Shown: positions 10,935 through 23,700 of the stretch, piece by piece
How the letters are laid out: every line of letters starts with the position of its first letter
Position numbering within the stretch: the first letter of the stretch is position 1
Assembly (NCBI GenBank): GCA_964030785.1
Contig: OZ034968.1
Coordinates: forward strand, 64,702,899 to 64,766,898
Source: Siderastrea siderea
Taxonomy: Eukaryota; Cnidaria; Anthozoa; Scleractinia; Rhizangiidae
Length of the DNA: 64,000 nucleotides
Direction: 5' to 3'
The notes under the pieces: model-generated
Seen by the model: only the letters and a program-made list of their open reading frames with translations
Database searches by the model: none
What the model was told of the DNA's origin: nothing
Made by a program: the position numbers and the translations under genes

Positions 10935-13703
10935 TTAGAAAGACAAAACAGACGCGATCAAGGCCAGAATAGCGTAAGCCAGAACACGTGACCCCGTCTC
11001 ACTTGCCGCGCTGGATGGATTCATGGCTTCTTTGATAAGGTTGTATTTTCTTTTTGATACTCCAGTAGCACTGTGTTTCTGCATGGTCGAGTTCAAGCCT
11101 GAACTTGCATCGTCGTTGTTGTGCCAGGCCCAGACAATCCAAACTTCACTGTTTTTCTGAGTGAAAAAGAGCAAGTCTCTTATATTTTGCACTAGACCTT
11201 AAAGGATGCACACAAGCAAAATACGGGAGAACCGTTTGTTTCGGCTGGGTGTCCTGTGTCTCCTTTCCCGCCTTTTCTCGCAGATGGTCACTGAAGAGCA
11301 GGACTTAACTTAGGACCTCAGGATTTCAAGACCATCGTTTTTATACACTCGCCACACAGCTTACCGTGCTTTTTCACTTGGAGATTTGAAATAAGAATCC
11401 CTGATCAGAATCTTACCCTAAACTGAACATCTTTGACGTCACCGTCTGTTGTTGCACTCCTGTCAAACTCCACACTGGTATATCCGTTATCTTCAGAAGC
11501 CGTAATCAGATTGTAGTCTGGCGTTGGATCTCTTAGCGGGACTCCTTTGGAAGCACTTTGGTAACCCTGTGGCAATCAAGAGAGATAGAAATCTGTAAAG
11601 GGAGGCTATGTAATGGGTAATTTAATGTCCTGAAATCGTGATACTGTTTAAATCAATTCAAAACGAAGAGCATCTTCTTTCACACTGAATGGCGTTATAA
11701 CTATGAGAGGAAGAAATCAAGTGAATTATTGAAAGCAGAACAAAACACAATCAGTCTAGTTCGATGGATTCTGACACAACGGAAATTTGGCAGGGTGCCG
11801 CAGGGAATCTGGGAGACTGAGGCCCTTACCGAATACCAGACCACGTTTAGCTAAACTTTGCAACTTCATTCTACACTCGGCACCAAAATCTCAACCTTAT
11901 CCCAGACTCGTCGATTTTCAATCTCTAGTTTTCCGATAAAACACACCCTATTCTAGACAAAAATTCTCTGATTTCAATACCCTACCCCAGACTTAACTGG
12001 TTGAAAACCATACCCTTCACAGTTACATACCCATAAAGCTTATATATAGGAGTACCACCTTAATCGAAACGTATATGTAGTCATAACAAAAATAATAAGA
12101 TTGATTATAAAGTAATAAACCAAGTTTGGTTCGATCCTATATTGACATGTTGTATTAACAATTACTCGCGAACAAGTAACGTGCTTTGCCAAATGTTTGG
12201 ATTGTAAACGCAATACTTTTATGAGGTTGAAAGGGTATTTTTTCGGACTACTCTGGTTGTTCCTATACGGTTAAAATAAAGGAATGCATGTATACAAAAT
12301 ATCAGTTCCCAGTTTAAGCCCATTCTTTCGTTTAAACCAATAACTTTGCCTCAAGTTTCCTTTTCACAGATAATAACTTTTTTCCCTCGCATTGGATACA
12401 ACCGAACGTAGACAAAGGGCAATTTCGGGCAATTTTGCAGTTTTTGCTAAAAATTGCCTCGCCTCCACGATAGAACACTTTGCAAGAGAACTGTTATCCG
12501 TGAACCCTGGGGGATACTGTCTCATACACGCTATAAAGGTATGGGCCTCCTAATGGGGTCTCAGTTTTGACATTCTAGATAGGGGTTCCAATTTTGGCCC
12601 CTGAGGTGGGGGTATACTTTCTCGCCTTTTTAAAATTTGTATAAACGTCTTCGTCGAATCCTTTACCTCTTTTGCTGATTAATTTGCATTAGATGTTTTG
12701 TATCAGTCTTCTTTCTAATTCCGACCATTGTGAAATGTGCGAAAATACCATATTCTGGTTTGAAAAGGGCAATAAAATTTTATTCGGCCATTTAGTCTGA
12801 GATAGGAAATGAGGAAACAGAAAAGAGAAAAGAAGCTTTGTGTAACAAAGTAGAGGGGAAAATGAAATTAAAAAAGAAATCGAAAATGGTCGTGCTAGCT
12901 TTCTTTAACCACGTCCAACGTGGCAACTGGTCGGTGCCGAAGGAAAATCCGCTGGCAGGATTACGTTCTCGACACAGAGGTCTTTGCGAGCAAGCCGGTC
13001 TGTTAAGGGATCTCCCTAACGCTGAAATTCAAAGACACCCCAAATTACCCCCTAAAGAGCTTTGATATTAACCAGGCCTCCTGAAAGATCCAAGCTGCAA
13101 ATCGTCTCATCTGGAAGGGACTCTCCAAAAGGGTGCCAATTCGTTCGAGCATTAAAGTCTAGAAGCAGCTAGGGCAAAGCGCAGGGCAAAGAGGGAGAAG
13201 TATACATGCCATTAACCTCAGCCCGCTTTGTGTGCAGAATTTTCTGTGAAGAAACATTTTTCCCACCAATATTGGCCTGATTGACTACAAGCAAGTCCAC
13301 CGCTTTTTCAAAGATACTGCAACAGAAATGAGAGCACCCATATCATGCCACTCTTAATCGTTTCAGTGGACAAGATTCTGAAATAGTTCTCCCTGAAAGG
13401 TTCGTGACTGTACGAACGCATGTCAACCCAGTTAAAAGTCAGTTTGTCTCAGACGTCATGCAAATAATGTCGGAAAAAATAATTGGGATGCCGCTGCTGC
13501 TGTTGCTGCTGGTAATTTGATGATGACGACGATCACGATGATAATGATCGAATAGTGAGAGCCAGATGATGATTTCTAAAGCCGCATACCGAAACCACTG
13601 AATTGAAAAGTTCGTTTTTCGTGACCTATACAGCAAAGAGGCGGAATGTGAAACTTTTACGCAATATTTACATGCTATTGGGTTAGTACAAGTAAAAATA
13701 TTA

Positions 13704-13744
<41 letters not shown>

Positions 13745-14480
13745 TAATCACAAGGCCTTCTTTTGACTATCTTAATATTTCGAATTTTTAGAGATTTTGT
13801 GATCTCTTCAAAAGAAATAGTAAGATATTACAGTTACAGACGTTTCTATATCTATCCGTGTACTTGTCTTTCGGATGCAACGAGCCATCAGTACCAGCAT
13901 TTGTATCGGCGGTAAGCGTTGGCTCTGATTTCTGTAGCTTTAAACGACTATTAACATAGTTCAGCTGATAGTTGGGCAGTAGCCGGTTTTTCCATCCATT
14001 TATACATGCTGCGGAGTCAGTTTCACCTATAGCACAATTCATAGCAGTAATCAGGTCATAACCTACAGACTTTCAGGTCGTACAACTGTCTTGTGCGTTA
14101 ACTTCTAACTACTAGCTGGCCATCGTGCCTACAAAACCAGCACGTCCTGAAACTGACCAACTACACAGCTGTGAAAACACTAAAAATAGTTTTGTTAGAC
14201 TTACATCAAGATATGGCTTGTTAGAGGCCACCCCACCAACAGCCATATCGTAATTCTGCATGTTTCTACCATTAGCAGTCGCTGTAAAACCCACTGCACA
14301 CCAGCCGGTGGTTTTGCAAGTCATCTTGAAGATCAACTTGCCGTTGTTGTACGTCCAATGCAACTTGAACATGCCATTAGCGGACTGGAAGTTGGCATAA
14401 TTCAATGCATCAACTTGAAGAACAGCGTAAGGAAGGAATGCTAACACAAAGAAAACCAAATTTTTGCCCGAGAACGCCAT
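10935..14480 (-). CDS. GPI-anchored single-DOMON protein, three exons
   Basis: Exons: 14205-14480, 11417-11566 and 10935-11156 (276+150+222 nt, 215 aa), joined at phase-0 GT-AG sites (GTAAGT and GTAAGA donors, CAG acceptors). The protein has a signal peptide (MAFSGKNLVFFVLAFLPYAV...VDA). A DOMON domain follows, with LHWTYNNGKLIFKMTCKTTG, GWCAVGF, NGRNMQNYDMAVGGV, DYNLITASEDNGYTSVEF and EVWIVWAWH...QKHSATG. After a short Ser-rich stretch the C-terminus is hydrophobic (GSRVLAYAILALIASVLSF), as expected for a GPI anchor. The conserved Met (GRNM) and His (QKHS) are at positions that bind b-type heme in AIR12-like DOMON proteins. The likely location is the cell surface; the physiological role (redox or binding) is unknown. 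It is the simple form of the modules in the array at 18355-64000. Unlike them, its signal peptide and exon A are continuous. Confidence 0.85.
11567..14204. other. First intron of single-DOMON gene
   Basis: A 2.6-kb intron. It holds a (TTA)n microsatellite near 13700-13745 and a GGGGTATACTTTC-type repeat near 12500-12620. An open frame at 12838-13065 (plus) has no recognisable domain and continues only as broken reading; I do not call it a gene. Confidence 0.6.
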
Positions 14481-14573
14481 GGATAAAACTTTGTTCCAGC
14501 TGTATATATTCAGCTGACTGACAACTCGTTAATAAACGTGAACTATCTGATTAACACTGCAAGTGCGGGGGAG

Positions 14574-14582
14574 CTTTATATC
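14574..14582 (-). promoter_or_regulatory. TATA box of single-DOMON gene
   Basis: The minus strand reads GATATAAAG about 95 nt before the ATG at 14480, followed by a GC-rich stretch. A start site about 30 nt downstream would leave a 5' UTR of roughly 65 nt. No comparable site precedes the internal exon-A copies of the array. Confidence 0.5.
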
Positions 14583-14884
14583 AAAAGCTCAGAGCTCGAG
14601 ATATAGAGTCTTAATTACGCTGTTCCGCTATTTTGAAGACATAGACGTACTGAAGGTGCGTAAATTAAACTATTTTTACTTGGCCATGGAATGCGTAGTC
14701 ATAACGTAAATGGTAATAAAAACAATGATAATACTATACACATACTTATACTAATAAAAATGAAATGATCATATTGTATTCTCAGCTGCTTAATTAAATA
14801 CAAGCAATGGTCTTTTCATGAAATCTTCCATCCTTTGTTTCTACGTAATACTATATGATATTTACATATTTCTCTTCCATGTAT

Positions 14885-15095
14885 TCAACTTCCAAAGGGG
14901 TTAGTTGCCTTGAGAGCTCACTTGGTTAGAACGCTGCACTGGTATTGTAGGGATCAGGTCTGAGGTTCGAATCCCGTTCAGGAATCTTTTTTTTTTTTTC
15001 AGTATTTCTTTTGCTGCCATGGCCTTTTCATGTGTAAAATTTTTTATCCGCAGTTCACATATGTGATATTTCATATATTTCACTTTCAGTAATAA
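14885..15095 (+). mobile_element. tRNA-derived SINE, diverged copy
   Basis: A tRNA-like head (TTGAGAGCTCACTTGGTTAG ... GGTTCGAATCCCGTTCA) is followed by a T-run and then a body with TTATCCGCAGTTCA and TTTCATATATTTCA. These match the body of the SINE at 3850-4196. The head is more diverged and cannot fold as a good tRNA. Confidence 0.65.
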
Positions 15096-16079
15096 TAATG
15101 ACGAATAAAGATTGGCTCCGATATTAATAAACCTTCCTATATATAAGCCGCGATAAAGGTGACGTAACACGAGATGAATTCCTTTGGTACTATTCTATGT
15201 TCTTATTTCGGTTTAAAATAACAGAATACAGGCCAAATATCCATTTATTAAATCCTATTTCGTAAAAACCAGTGACTTCAAGTAGCCTCTCCGAGAAAAT
15301 TGTATTCCGTTCATTGCTTTCATCACTCTATCGGCAGCAAAATGGACAGAATACTGTTCTGTTTATTCCCAAAACGGTTGGTTACCATTTACGAAAAAAT
15401 TCCAGAATTTTCGGCTGGGAGGTAGTTGAAACACAACGTTTTAGTTCGTTCCACTGAAATATTTTTTAAACGGGGCTTCTGAAATTGTAGAGATTCGTGT
15501 TTCTTTAACGTTCAAATCTTTCAGACAAGTTCCAGACCTCTTTTGGCTAAAGTCGCGACCGTAATTTTACTTTAGTCAAAATGGCGTGTTCTTCGGATCT
15601 CCGTCTTCGGAGCTTCAATTTCGATTCAACTTCAAATGGAACGCACTCTTTCCGAACCGAAATTTTTATTTGAAACTGCCGGACCTTTCTGTTAAATGGT
15701 AAACAACTATTCGTAGAGTCTATTGCGGGTTTTTCATTTCTGGAATGGTCCTAGAACACATGCACATAAATAAAGATGTATTATCTTGTCTGTTACGCAT
15801 TATCAGACCAATCTATATCATTTCTGTCTTGCGCCTTTAGTCAATACGCATCTCGTGACGTCATATCCTTCCATCCAAGAGCAGGAAATGTACGAGAAAA
15901 CCCCCAAGCAATACGACAGCAGTCGTTCGCAACTGTTCAAAGTCGCTTCCCAAAATAAATGTTTTTCCCTGGCTGTTTTTAACAAACGTAAGATTTCAAA
16001 TGCCGGCAAAATTACTTTAGCTGAGATTTGGCAGATCCCAGTTCCATGAGGCGTTCCAAGAAAAAAAATAATAAGAAAT
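15096..16079. other. Non-coding flank
   Basis: No gene is recognisable. 15600-15780 resembles 5580-5760 (a shared dispersed repeat with TTTCTGGAATGGTCCT). Short open frames on both strands lack domains. Confidence 0.5.
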
Positions 16080-16082
16080 TAA

Positions 16083-17697
16083 GGGACAGACCGTTAGAAA
16101 AGTGATGGGAGGAAGGGTGGGGGATTTTTAGCCTGCCAGAAATTTTTTTTGGCCCATTTCCTGTGCAAGAATGTTTTTTTGGCTACAGCCCTATGTATGA
16201 ATTTTTTTTTTTGAGAAAATATTTTCCTTATGCAACTTTGTTTTACTAAGTACATAGCTTGTACTGTTACGTTACTTTACATTTTAAAGCTTCTTTTATT
16301 ACAAAACACTTTTTAATAATGTTCGCTTTAAAATTTAATTTACTGAAGGAGGTTTCAAAAATAAATAGCGATTTATAGTGAAAAATTGTGTAATATTATT
16401 GATATACGTGTATGGATTTTTTATAAAAGACGTATTCATATGAAATGATTTGATACCAACAGTGGTGTCCAGAAAGATTAATTTATAAAATATACAGTAC
16501 ATACACTGTTATTTCCTTAATTTAAAAACAATTCTTTTCAAAAACGTAACTCATAAATTTGCCCTTAAAACTTTTGATATAAAATACATACAGGTACCTT
16601 CTAACCCTTTGCTGGGAAGTTAAGGGTTATAATTTGATGTAACAGCTTTTTGAGGATGTAGACACAGTGTCAAAAACGCAACATATACAAACACAAGTAA
16701 GCTTCAAACGGATAAGGATCGAAAACCACATTTGACAGTTGGCCACCTTTGATTAACCAATAGAGATCCTGGATTTTTGATCCAAACAGTGGGTATACAT
16801 ACACAACGGGAAACGTTTGCCAAACAGAATGCCTTGCCATTCTCAAAACGTACATGAGGTTGCATAAGAGCAACTCGCAAAACCAATCCCGGCAACTGAT
16901 GAGACCCATGTGGAGGGTCGAAACCATGGTCTTGCCTGTACAAATCGGCAGTCGAAAGGCTTGCTTACAAAAGGAGGAAACATATCAAGCTCCATAGACA
17001 CGAAACTCACAGTTTCGAAAGGGGCTAATTGTTACACATTTGACTGAACTCGATGTCAACAAACGGTGCCAAGGCTCAAACACGTTTTAATGGCACTTTA
17101 TAAAATCAAGACAGTCATTGCACCGACAAATCTTACGAGCCACTGTTCATATCCTTTTGTTAAAAATCACATACTTGCCAGTGCAAAAATATTAAGAGGC
17201 TACATTAGCTAAATGTTTCCATTGTTTAATAGAAGTCGTGCAGGCCTGTCGCTCCTTGCTACTCCCAACTTAAACCAACTTCCCTTCGGCTTGGATTTGC
17301 CCTTCACTCATTTACTATCGGTTATTTTAGACTCCTGCTATTTCAAACTTTTTTGTTTCCCCTGACGGTTCAAAATAACGGGGTTCAACTGTATGACTAT
17401 GACTATAAAAACAACAAAAAATTTGTTCCAGGCGAAGGTATCCCCCTCCCGACAAAAGAAATATTATTTATGAAAACAGTATTTTATAGCATCCTGGCAG
17501 AGCCCCAGAAAATTTCCAATTTTTAAACACTGGAGACACTTCTTGAGCACTTTGGCAGAACGAATTATGATTTCGTATCAAAATGAGGCTCATCTTGTGC
17601 ATGAATTTTTTTTCGGACATTTTCCCTTGCATGAATTTTTTTTTTGTTTTTTCCCCACCCCCCCCCCCCCCCCATCACTTTTCTAATGGTCCGTCCC
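16083..17697. mobile_element. Non-autonomous Harbinger-like element
   Basis: Terminal inverted repeats begin GGGACAGACCGTTAGAAAAG (left) and GGGACGGACCATTAGAAAAG (right, inverted), continuing GTGATGGG. Both ends are flanked by TAA (16080-16082 and 17698-17700). A 3-bp TWA duplication and G-rich ends fit PIF/Harbinger. The right end contains a long C homopolymer. No transposase frame is visible in the 1.6 kb. Confidence 0.65.
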
Positions 17698-17700
17698 TAA

Positions 17701-18354
17701 AAACACAAAGATAACAATTAAGAAAAAATCAAATTTAGACTGAGGCGGGTTCCTTCCAAACGTATTCCTTTGATTAATGTTTTGTCCATCCAAATTTTAA
17801 AATTTGCTAAGTATTATGCCTTATGCGGGTCTATGGGTGACACCTAATTGATGACAAGTGCTGATGGTAATGATAATACTTAAATCAAGACAATGCAATC
17901 GCTGAGGTTGAATTCATTATCTTACATTACCTTTAGCATTTTACAGTAACTTATTTTTTAGCTTTAGATTATTGCAGGTTTTTTAAAAGCGTGTAGTCTC
18001 CTTCCAAAGGTCTCTGTCACTGGGTTCCCTTCAACTAAAACCGAACGTCTTGCAGGTCGTTCAGTCGCTGGAGTTGAACAATATTTTTAGCCGAACTAAT
18101 TCATGAATGATTGACCCCAAAGATTGAACCAATATCAAGAGTCTAATTAAAAGACGTCTATTTAGACGTTTGCTAACAATTTTTGTCTCTTTTAAAGCAA
18201 GTATTTAGGTTTATCCACTACTTAAGAAATTGACAGTATTAGATAGGATCACTAAATCTGCAAAATTAAGCTGTTCCTGTTCCCTGTTTCATCTGCTTCA
18301 GTGTAATGAAACCGTAACTAAGTGTGAATGCAACAAAGAAAAGACAATTTCCTC
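17701..18354. other. 3' flank of the DOMON array gene
   Basis: Sequence downstream of the terminal stop codon at 18355. The first ~40 nt match the relic 3' UTR found inside the short C-to-A introns of the array (GGAGGAAATTGTCTTTTCTT versus AAAAGAAATGATCTTGGCTT). I found no AATAAA on the minus strand here. Nothing else is recognisable. Confidence 0.4.
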
Positions 18355-20722
18355 CTAGAGTGACAAAACACACACAGTCAAGGCAAGAATAGCAAAAGCC
18401 ATCACTCGTGACCCCGCCCCACTGGCTACATTTGTGGGTGTTGGGGTTGGCCTTGCTGTAGATGTAGATGTGGATGTGGCTGATGTAGATGATATAGATC
18501 TTATCATCATGCCTGTTGTAGATGTTGTTGTAGATGAAGATGCAGTTGTTGTAGATGACGCCATCATAGTAGTGGACGGCTGTATTCCAGCGTTCATTGC
18601 CTCCACGATCAGGTTACGTTTGGTGGTAAATACGCCAGTGGCAGTGTGTTGCGTCAGACCCGAATTGCCGTCAGCAGTGTTGAGTGCCCACGCAATGTAA
18701 ACTTCAGTGTCGCTCTACAAATTAATTAAAACATAGGACAAAAAGAACAAGAATCTTAGCATTTAATTTATTTCATGACAACTACAGCCAATCAAGCGAT
18801 TGGCAAGTCAGGACAGTACTTGACGGTATTCCGTGGATTGTTCACGTTAGGGTAGTTATGTCGTTTTACTGGTTATCAACGCAGTTAAAGTCACTGCAAT
18901 TGCATTCACTGAGGTTGAGAGACACAATATAATACTGATAAACGTAAAACAGTGCGCGAAAACTCGTTTTGGTCTTTGCTTCTTTCTCTTTTTAAAGAGG
19001 CTGGCTACTATCTTGGCTTGACACGTTGACAAAGGTACCACCACTTTTGGTGGGAGTTTTGACAGCACCCAAAGGCATACCGGCCGACGAGTACCTTTCG
19101 TATGACACAACTGAACAGTTATTAGACGCTATCTTTCCTTTTAAAAGTCGATCGAAGGCCTGTCTTAGACGCCAAAGCTTTGATCTCTTTTTATGTCAAA
19201 GGCAGTGTTTCGTGGAGTACAACAAGCAGGAGGCTGTCAGGACTGTTGTGTTGTACAGTGGAACTCCGAGACAACGAAATGCTAAGCCACTATAATGAAA
19301 ATGTCGTTATTAGCGAGACCCCGCCGTGATTTCTATCTCTGGCTTTCAGTCGTTCGGTGACATTTAATCGTTACATTGGGTTAGATTACGTTGTGTTTCG
19401 CGTGGTCATCTCAAGAGTATCGTTTGTTATCTGATATAGCCGGGAACTTCGTCCTAAAGGAGTCTCCACCACCTTTAGATATCAAATCTAGCACTTTAAC
19501 CCGGCTCACCACGGCTCATTCACGCTGTATCCAGAGTATTTTTAGGTGTAATTTAGAAATTTAATCTTTACCATAAACTGAATATCTTGATGGTCTCCTG
19601 TTGTTACATTCCTGTAGAAATCCACATAGGTTTTCCCACCCACTTCCATAGCCCTTATCAGCTTGTAGTCTTGCGATGCATCTTTTGGTGGGCTTCCCAC
19701 TGTAGTGCTCCAGTAATCCTGTCGTTCAAATAGTTTAACAGCAGCAAAGATACAAATTTATGAATCAGTAACTGAGCGATTCCAGTAAGCTGTCTCAGTG
19801 GTAAGCAATCTAAAGGGTTCCATTTTCTCTTTCCTCCTTAGCAGAGCAAGTGGCATGGGTTCGAGATTAAGACAAATGGCCTGCGCGCTCATAGGGCTTG
19901 GCAAAGGAGACAGCTGACACTTGGTTTGTTAAATGCCAATTTAAAAAGAATCCCTAACATAATATAGAAAAAGCACCGTTAAACGAGCTTACAGCAAAAT
20001 TACCCCCACCTCTCCAAAAAAGCCTTAAGATCCCCAAAGGTGTTCGTGTGAAAAGGCATTCGAGGTGACGTAAAGTAAAATGAATGTTAATTAACCGAAT
20101 GTGCTGAAGGAAATTTTGATTGTCATTTTTTAAGTTGCCTTAAATCTATCCAATTTAAAAAACCTGCTTGGCTGGAATACTAAATAAATACGCCTTCAAA
20201 GTTGAGTTACTTTGCTTAAATGTTTTGAAACTCTTCATAACCACTCTCCCCCCCCCCATGATGGACTGACTATGCTGGCTGATTCATTGATGGCAGAACG
20301 TCAGACTAAGCCACAGGCTTGTGCATCGCACGTTAGCTCCAGTTAAGTATTATTCTGTCTGTGGCAGCTTGATGCATGATCTGAATGAAGGAAGGTATTG
20401 AGGAATGATAGATTATGAACTTCTCAACAGCTACGGAAGCCAGGTCCATAACGTATCGCACAAGTTGATAACTAAACCACTTTCCTTTAAATAAACATTA
20501 ACTATAAACACAGACTTACATCAAGATACACAGAGTCAGAGGCGACTCCACCAAGAGATATGTCATAGTTTACCATGCCTCTACCGCCAGGGTTTGTGGT
20601 AAAAGCGACTGCACACCAGCCAGTGGTTTTGCACGTCATGTTGAAGATCAACATGTTGTTGCTGTACGCCCATTTTAGCTGGAAATTGCCATCACCAGAA
20701 TCGACGCTGGCATACTTCAATG
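18355..20722 (-). CDS. DOMON module 1 (C-terminal, GPI tail)
   Basis: Exons A 20520-20722, B 19572-19718, C 18355-18714. It is the only module whose C exon runs on to a full anchor: after a long linker (SSSTTTSTTGMM ... STSTARPTPTPT) come SGAGSRVMAFAILALTVCVL and TAG. At the place where other modules have GTGAGT, this one reads AGTGGGGC, so no donor exists. The A exon ends VYLD before GTAAGT; B reads DYWSTTVGSPPKDASQDYKL. The 851-nt A-B and 857-nt B-C introns contain no insertion. This module closes the gene. Confidence 0.85.
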
Positions 20723-23700
20723 CTATTTAAGAATAGCAAAAGGACGAAAAAAACTGATATTAATTTTAAGGAACATATCCATTATGCTTCAGCTTGGTAG
20801 TGAAATCAACCTATAAGTAATGGGAATACTATAAAGCCAAGACCATTTCTTTTTAGAGTGAAAAAGCACAGGCAGTTCAGACACAAATAGGAAAAGCCAC
20901 AACACGCGATCTCGACTCACCACCAGGTTTTGTGGGTTTTGGAGTAGGCATGCCCGTTTTAGTTATAGATGTAGATGTAGTTGTTGTAGATGACACCATC
21001 ATAGAAGTGGACGGCGTTATTCCAGCGTTCATTGCCTCCACGATTAGGTTGCGTTTGGTGGTAAATACGCCAGTAGCAGTGTGTTGCGTCAGACCTGAAT
21101 TGGCGTCAGCGGAGGCGTGGAGTGCCCACGCAATATAAACTTCAGTATCGCTCTACAAATAAAAAAAAAAGGACAAAAAGGACACTTACTACCAACTCAC
21201 TTGTCTTAGATTTCAACTCATTTCATGGGGAACAGCAAACCGAGCGCCTGGGAAGTCAGGGCATGTTTTACGGTATTCCTACGGTTGTATACGTTAGCCT
21301 CGTAGTTACCTGTTTTGTGTTACTTATCAACGCATTTATGGTCAGTGCGTTGCATGACCCCAGGTTGAGAGAGAAACCTTATTTGTTCCTTAATTCTATT
21401 TCATGATAAAGTCATGATAGACGCATGATAGCTGGCTCAGTATACTGGCTTGGCTTGACACAACGATAAAGGTGAAGGTTTGCTCTCCTTGCGACAATAT
21501 CTTGCTCTTGGTGTTCTAGGAGCATTTTGTGGGGGAGTCAAGACACTTAATCACAATTTCAGAACAGTTTTGACAAAACGCCAGCAAATTAATCCCAGCA
21601 GGTACACATGCTCTTTAAAGCTGCACCACACACTCACCATTCGGTTTAATCTTACTATCCGGGTTTGACTAAAGGAGTCTTGTCCGGTAAAATATAACAA
21701 GATGAAATTAAGGATTCCTATCTCTAGCAAACTTTTTCGCATTCACGTTCAGTTGCAAAATGACATTTAATCTTTGCATCGGGTAAGGGTTGGATTATGT
21801 TCTGCGTTATATATGTAAGGGATTACGTTACGCTAGGTTCTTGATATCAAGGTTATTTTCCATATATTTTACTGTAACTGGGGTCACCTGAAGAGTATGT
21901 TCCGTTAAATCGGGCAGGGACTTCGTTATGAAGGAGTCGGCGCTACCTTCGGATTGCAAATGTAGCCGTTTTATCCGGCTTATCACAGCTGACACTCGGC
22001 TGACCCCAGTGTTTCTCTTTTTAGCTATATAGGTGGAGTTTAAAAGTTTGAACTAACCATAAGCTGCACATCTTGATCGTCCCCTGTCGTGGTTTTTCTG
22101 TAGAAATCCACATAGGTTTTCCCACCTTCTTCTCTGGCGCTTATCAGCTTATAGTCTTGTGATGCATCTTTTGGTGATGGGTTTGATGTTCTAGTGCTCC
22201 AGTAGTCCTGTCGTTCAAATGATTTTAAAAGTAGGAAAAATACAAATCCAGCTAGTTATCTGATAAGCGATCCAAAGGGCTCCACAAACTACATGACAAA
22301 AAGTTCGATATTTTTTGTGTTCTCTTTAAATGAGCGAGTGGATGGAGGTTTGAGATTAATTCAAAGGGCCTGCGCCCACAGCGGGTTGCGCTAAGAGAGA
22401 GGAGACACACTTTAAAACAAAAGAATACGTCTAAATTGCAATCAGCATTATTTAAAATTCCTCAACGGCTCCGCTTAACATATGCACGAAGCTGGAAAAT
22501 TTCTTGTGTGAGTTTTTTAATGGAATTAAAAGACATCTTGACGCAGTATTAAGAAACGTTCAATGAGTTTACTGCAACATGTCTGTGTCAAAGAAGTTGC
22601 CTGAAATGTATCCACTTGAAAACTTACTTGGCGGAACTAGTAACACGCCTTCAAAGCAGAGTTGCTCCTTTTTAATATCTTGAAACTCTTGATAACCTCC
22701 CTTCCCCCGATGAACTGACTAAGGCAGCTGACTCAGCGATCGGAATGGAGGTAGGTATTGAGGAATGACAGATCATGAGGCGACACGAGATTTGGCTCGA
22801 TCTACCGAAACGTGGTCGATAATGTGTCGCACCAGTTGAGAACTAAACCACTTCAATTTAATAAACATTAACTGTGAACACAGACTTACATCAAGATACT
22901 GCACGCCAGAGGCAACCCCACCAAGAGCTATATCATAATTCACCATGTTTCTACCACCAGGATTTGTAGTAAAAGCGACTGCACACCAGCCAGTGGTTTT
23001 GCAAGTCATGTTGAAAATCAACATGTTGTTGCTGTACGCCCATTTTAGCTGGAAATTGTCATCACCAGAATCGACGCTGGCATACTTCAATGCTATTTAA
23101 GAATAGCAAACAGAAAAAAATATTTATTTTAAGGTACATATCCGTTATGTTTCAGCTTGGTAGTGAAAACAACCTATAAGTAATGGGAATACAATGAAGC
23201 AAAAACCATTTGTTTTTAAAGTGAAAAACCACAGACAGTTCAGGCAAGAATAGGAAAAGACACAACACGTGACCCCGACTCACCAGCAGGTTTTGTGGGT
23301 GTTGGAGTAGGCATGCTTGTTTTTGTTGTAGATGACACCATCATAGTAGTGGACGTCCTTATTCCAGCAGCCTGCATTGCCTCCATGATTAGGTTACGTT
23401 TGGTGGGAAATATGCCAGTGGCAGTGTGTTTCGTCAGACCTGAATTGCCCTCTACAGCGTTTAGTGCCCACGCAATATAAACTTCGGTATTGCTCTGCAA
23501 ATTAAAAAAAAAGGACAAAAAGAGCACTTACTACCAACTCACTAGTCTTAGATTTCAACTCATTTCATGGGGAATACAATCAACCAAGCGCCTGGGAAGT
23601 CAGGGCATGTTTTGCGGTATTCGTCCGATTGTATACTTTAGCGTGGTTGTTACTTATTTTGTGTTACATATCAACGCATTTATGGTCAGTGCATTGCATG

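Noticed and set aside
12838..13065. 75-aa plus-strand gene in the first intron of the single-DOMON gene
   Set aside because: No recognisable domain, no matching neighbour exons, and ordinary chance length.
18434..18700. Plus-strand frames rich in VVDVDVDV opposite every C exon
   Set aside because: They are the antisense reading of the repetitive Ser/Thr/Pro linker codons and recur only where exon C occurs.
20502..20722. Independent start codons for each module (protein beginning KYASVDSGD)
   Set aside because: The apparent start is a TTG just after the splice acceptor; the nearest upstream ATG runs into the acceptor TAG, and no signal peptide or TATA box is present.
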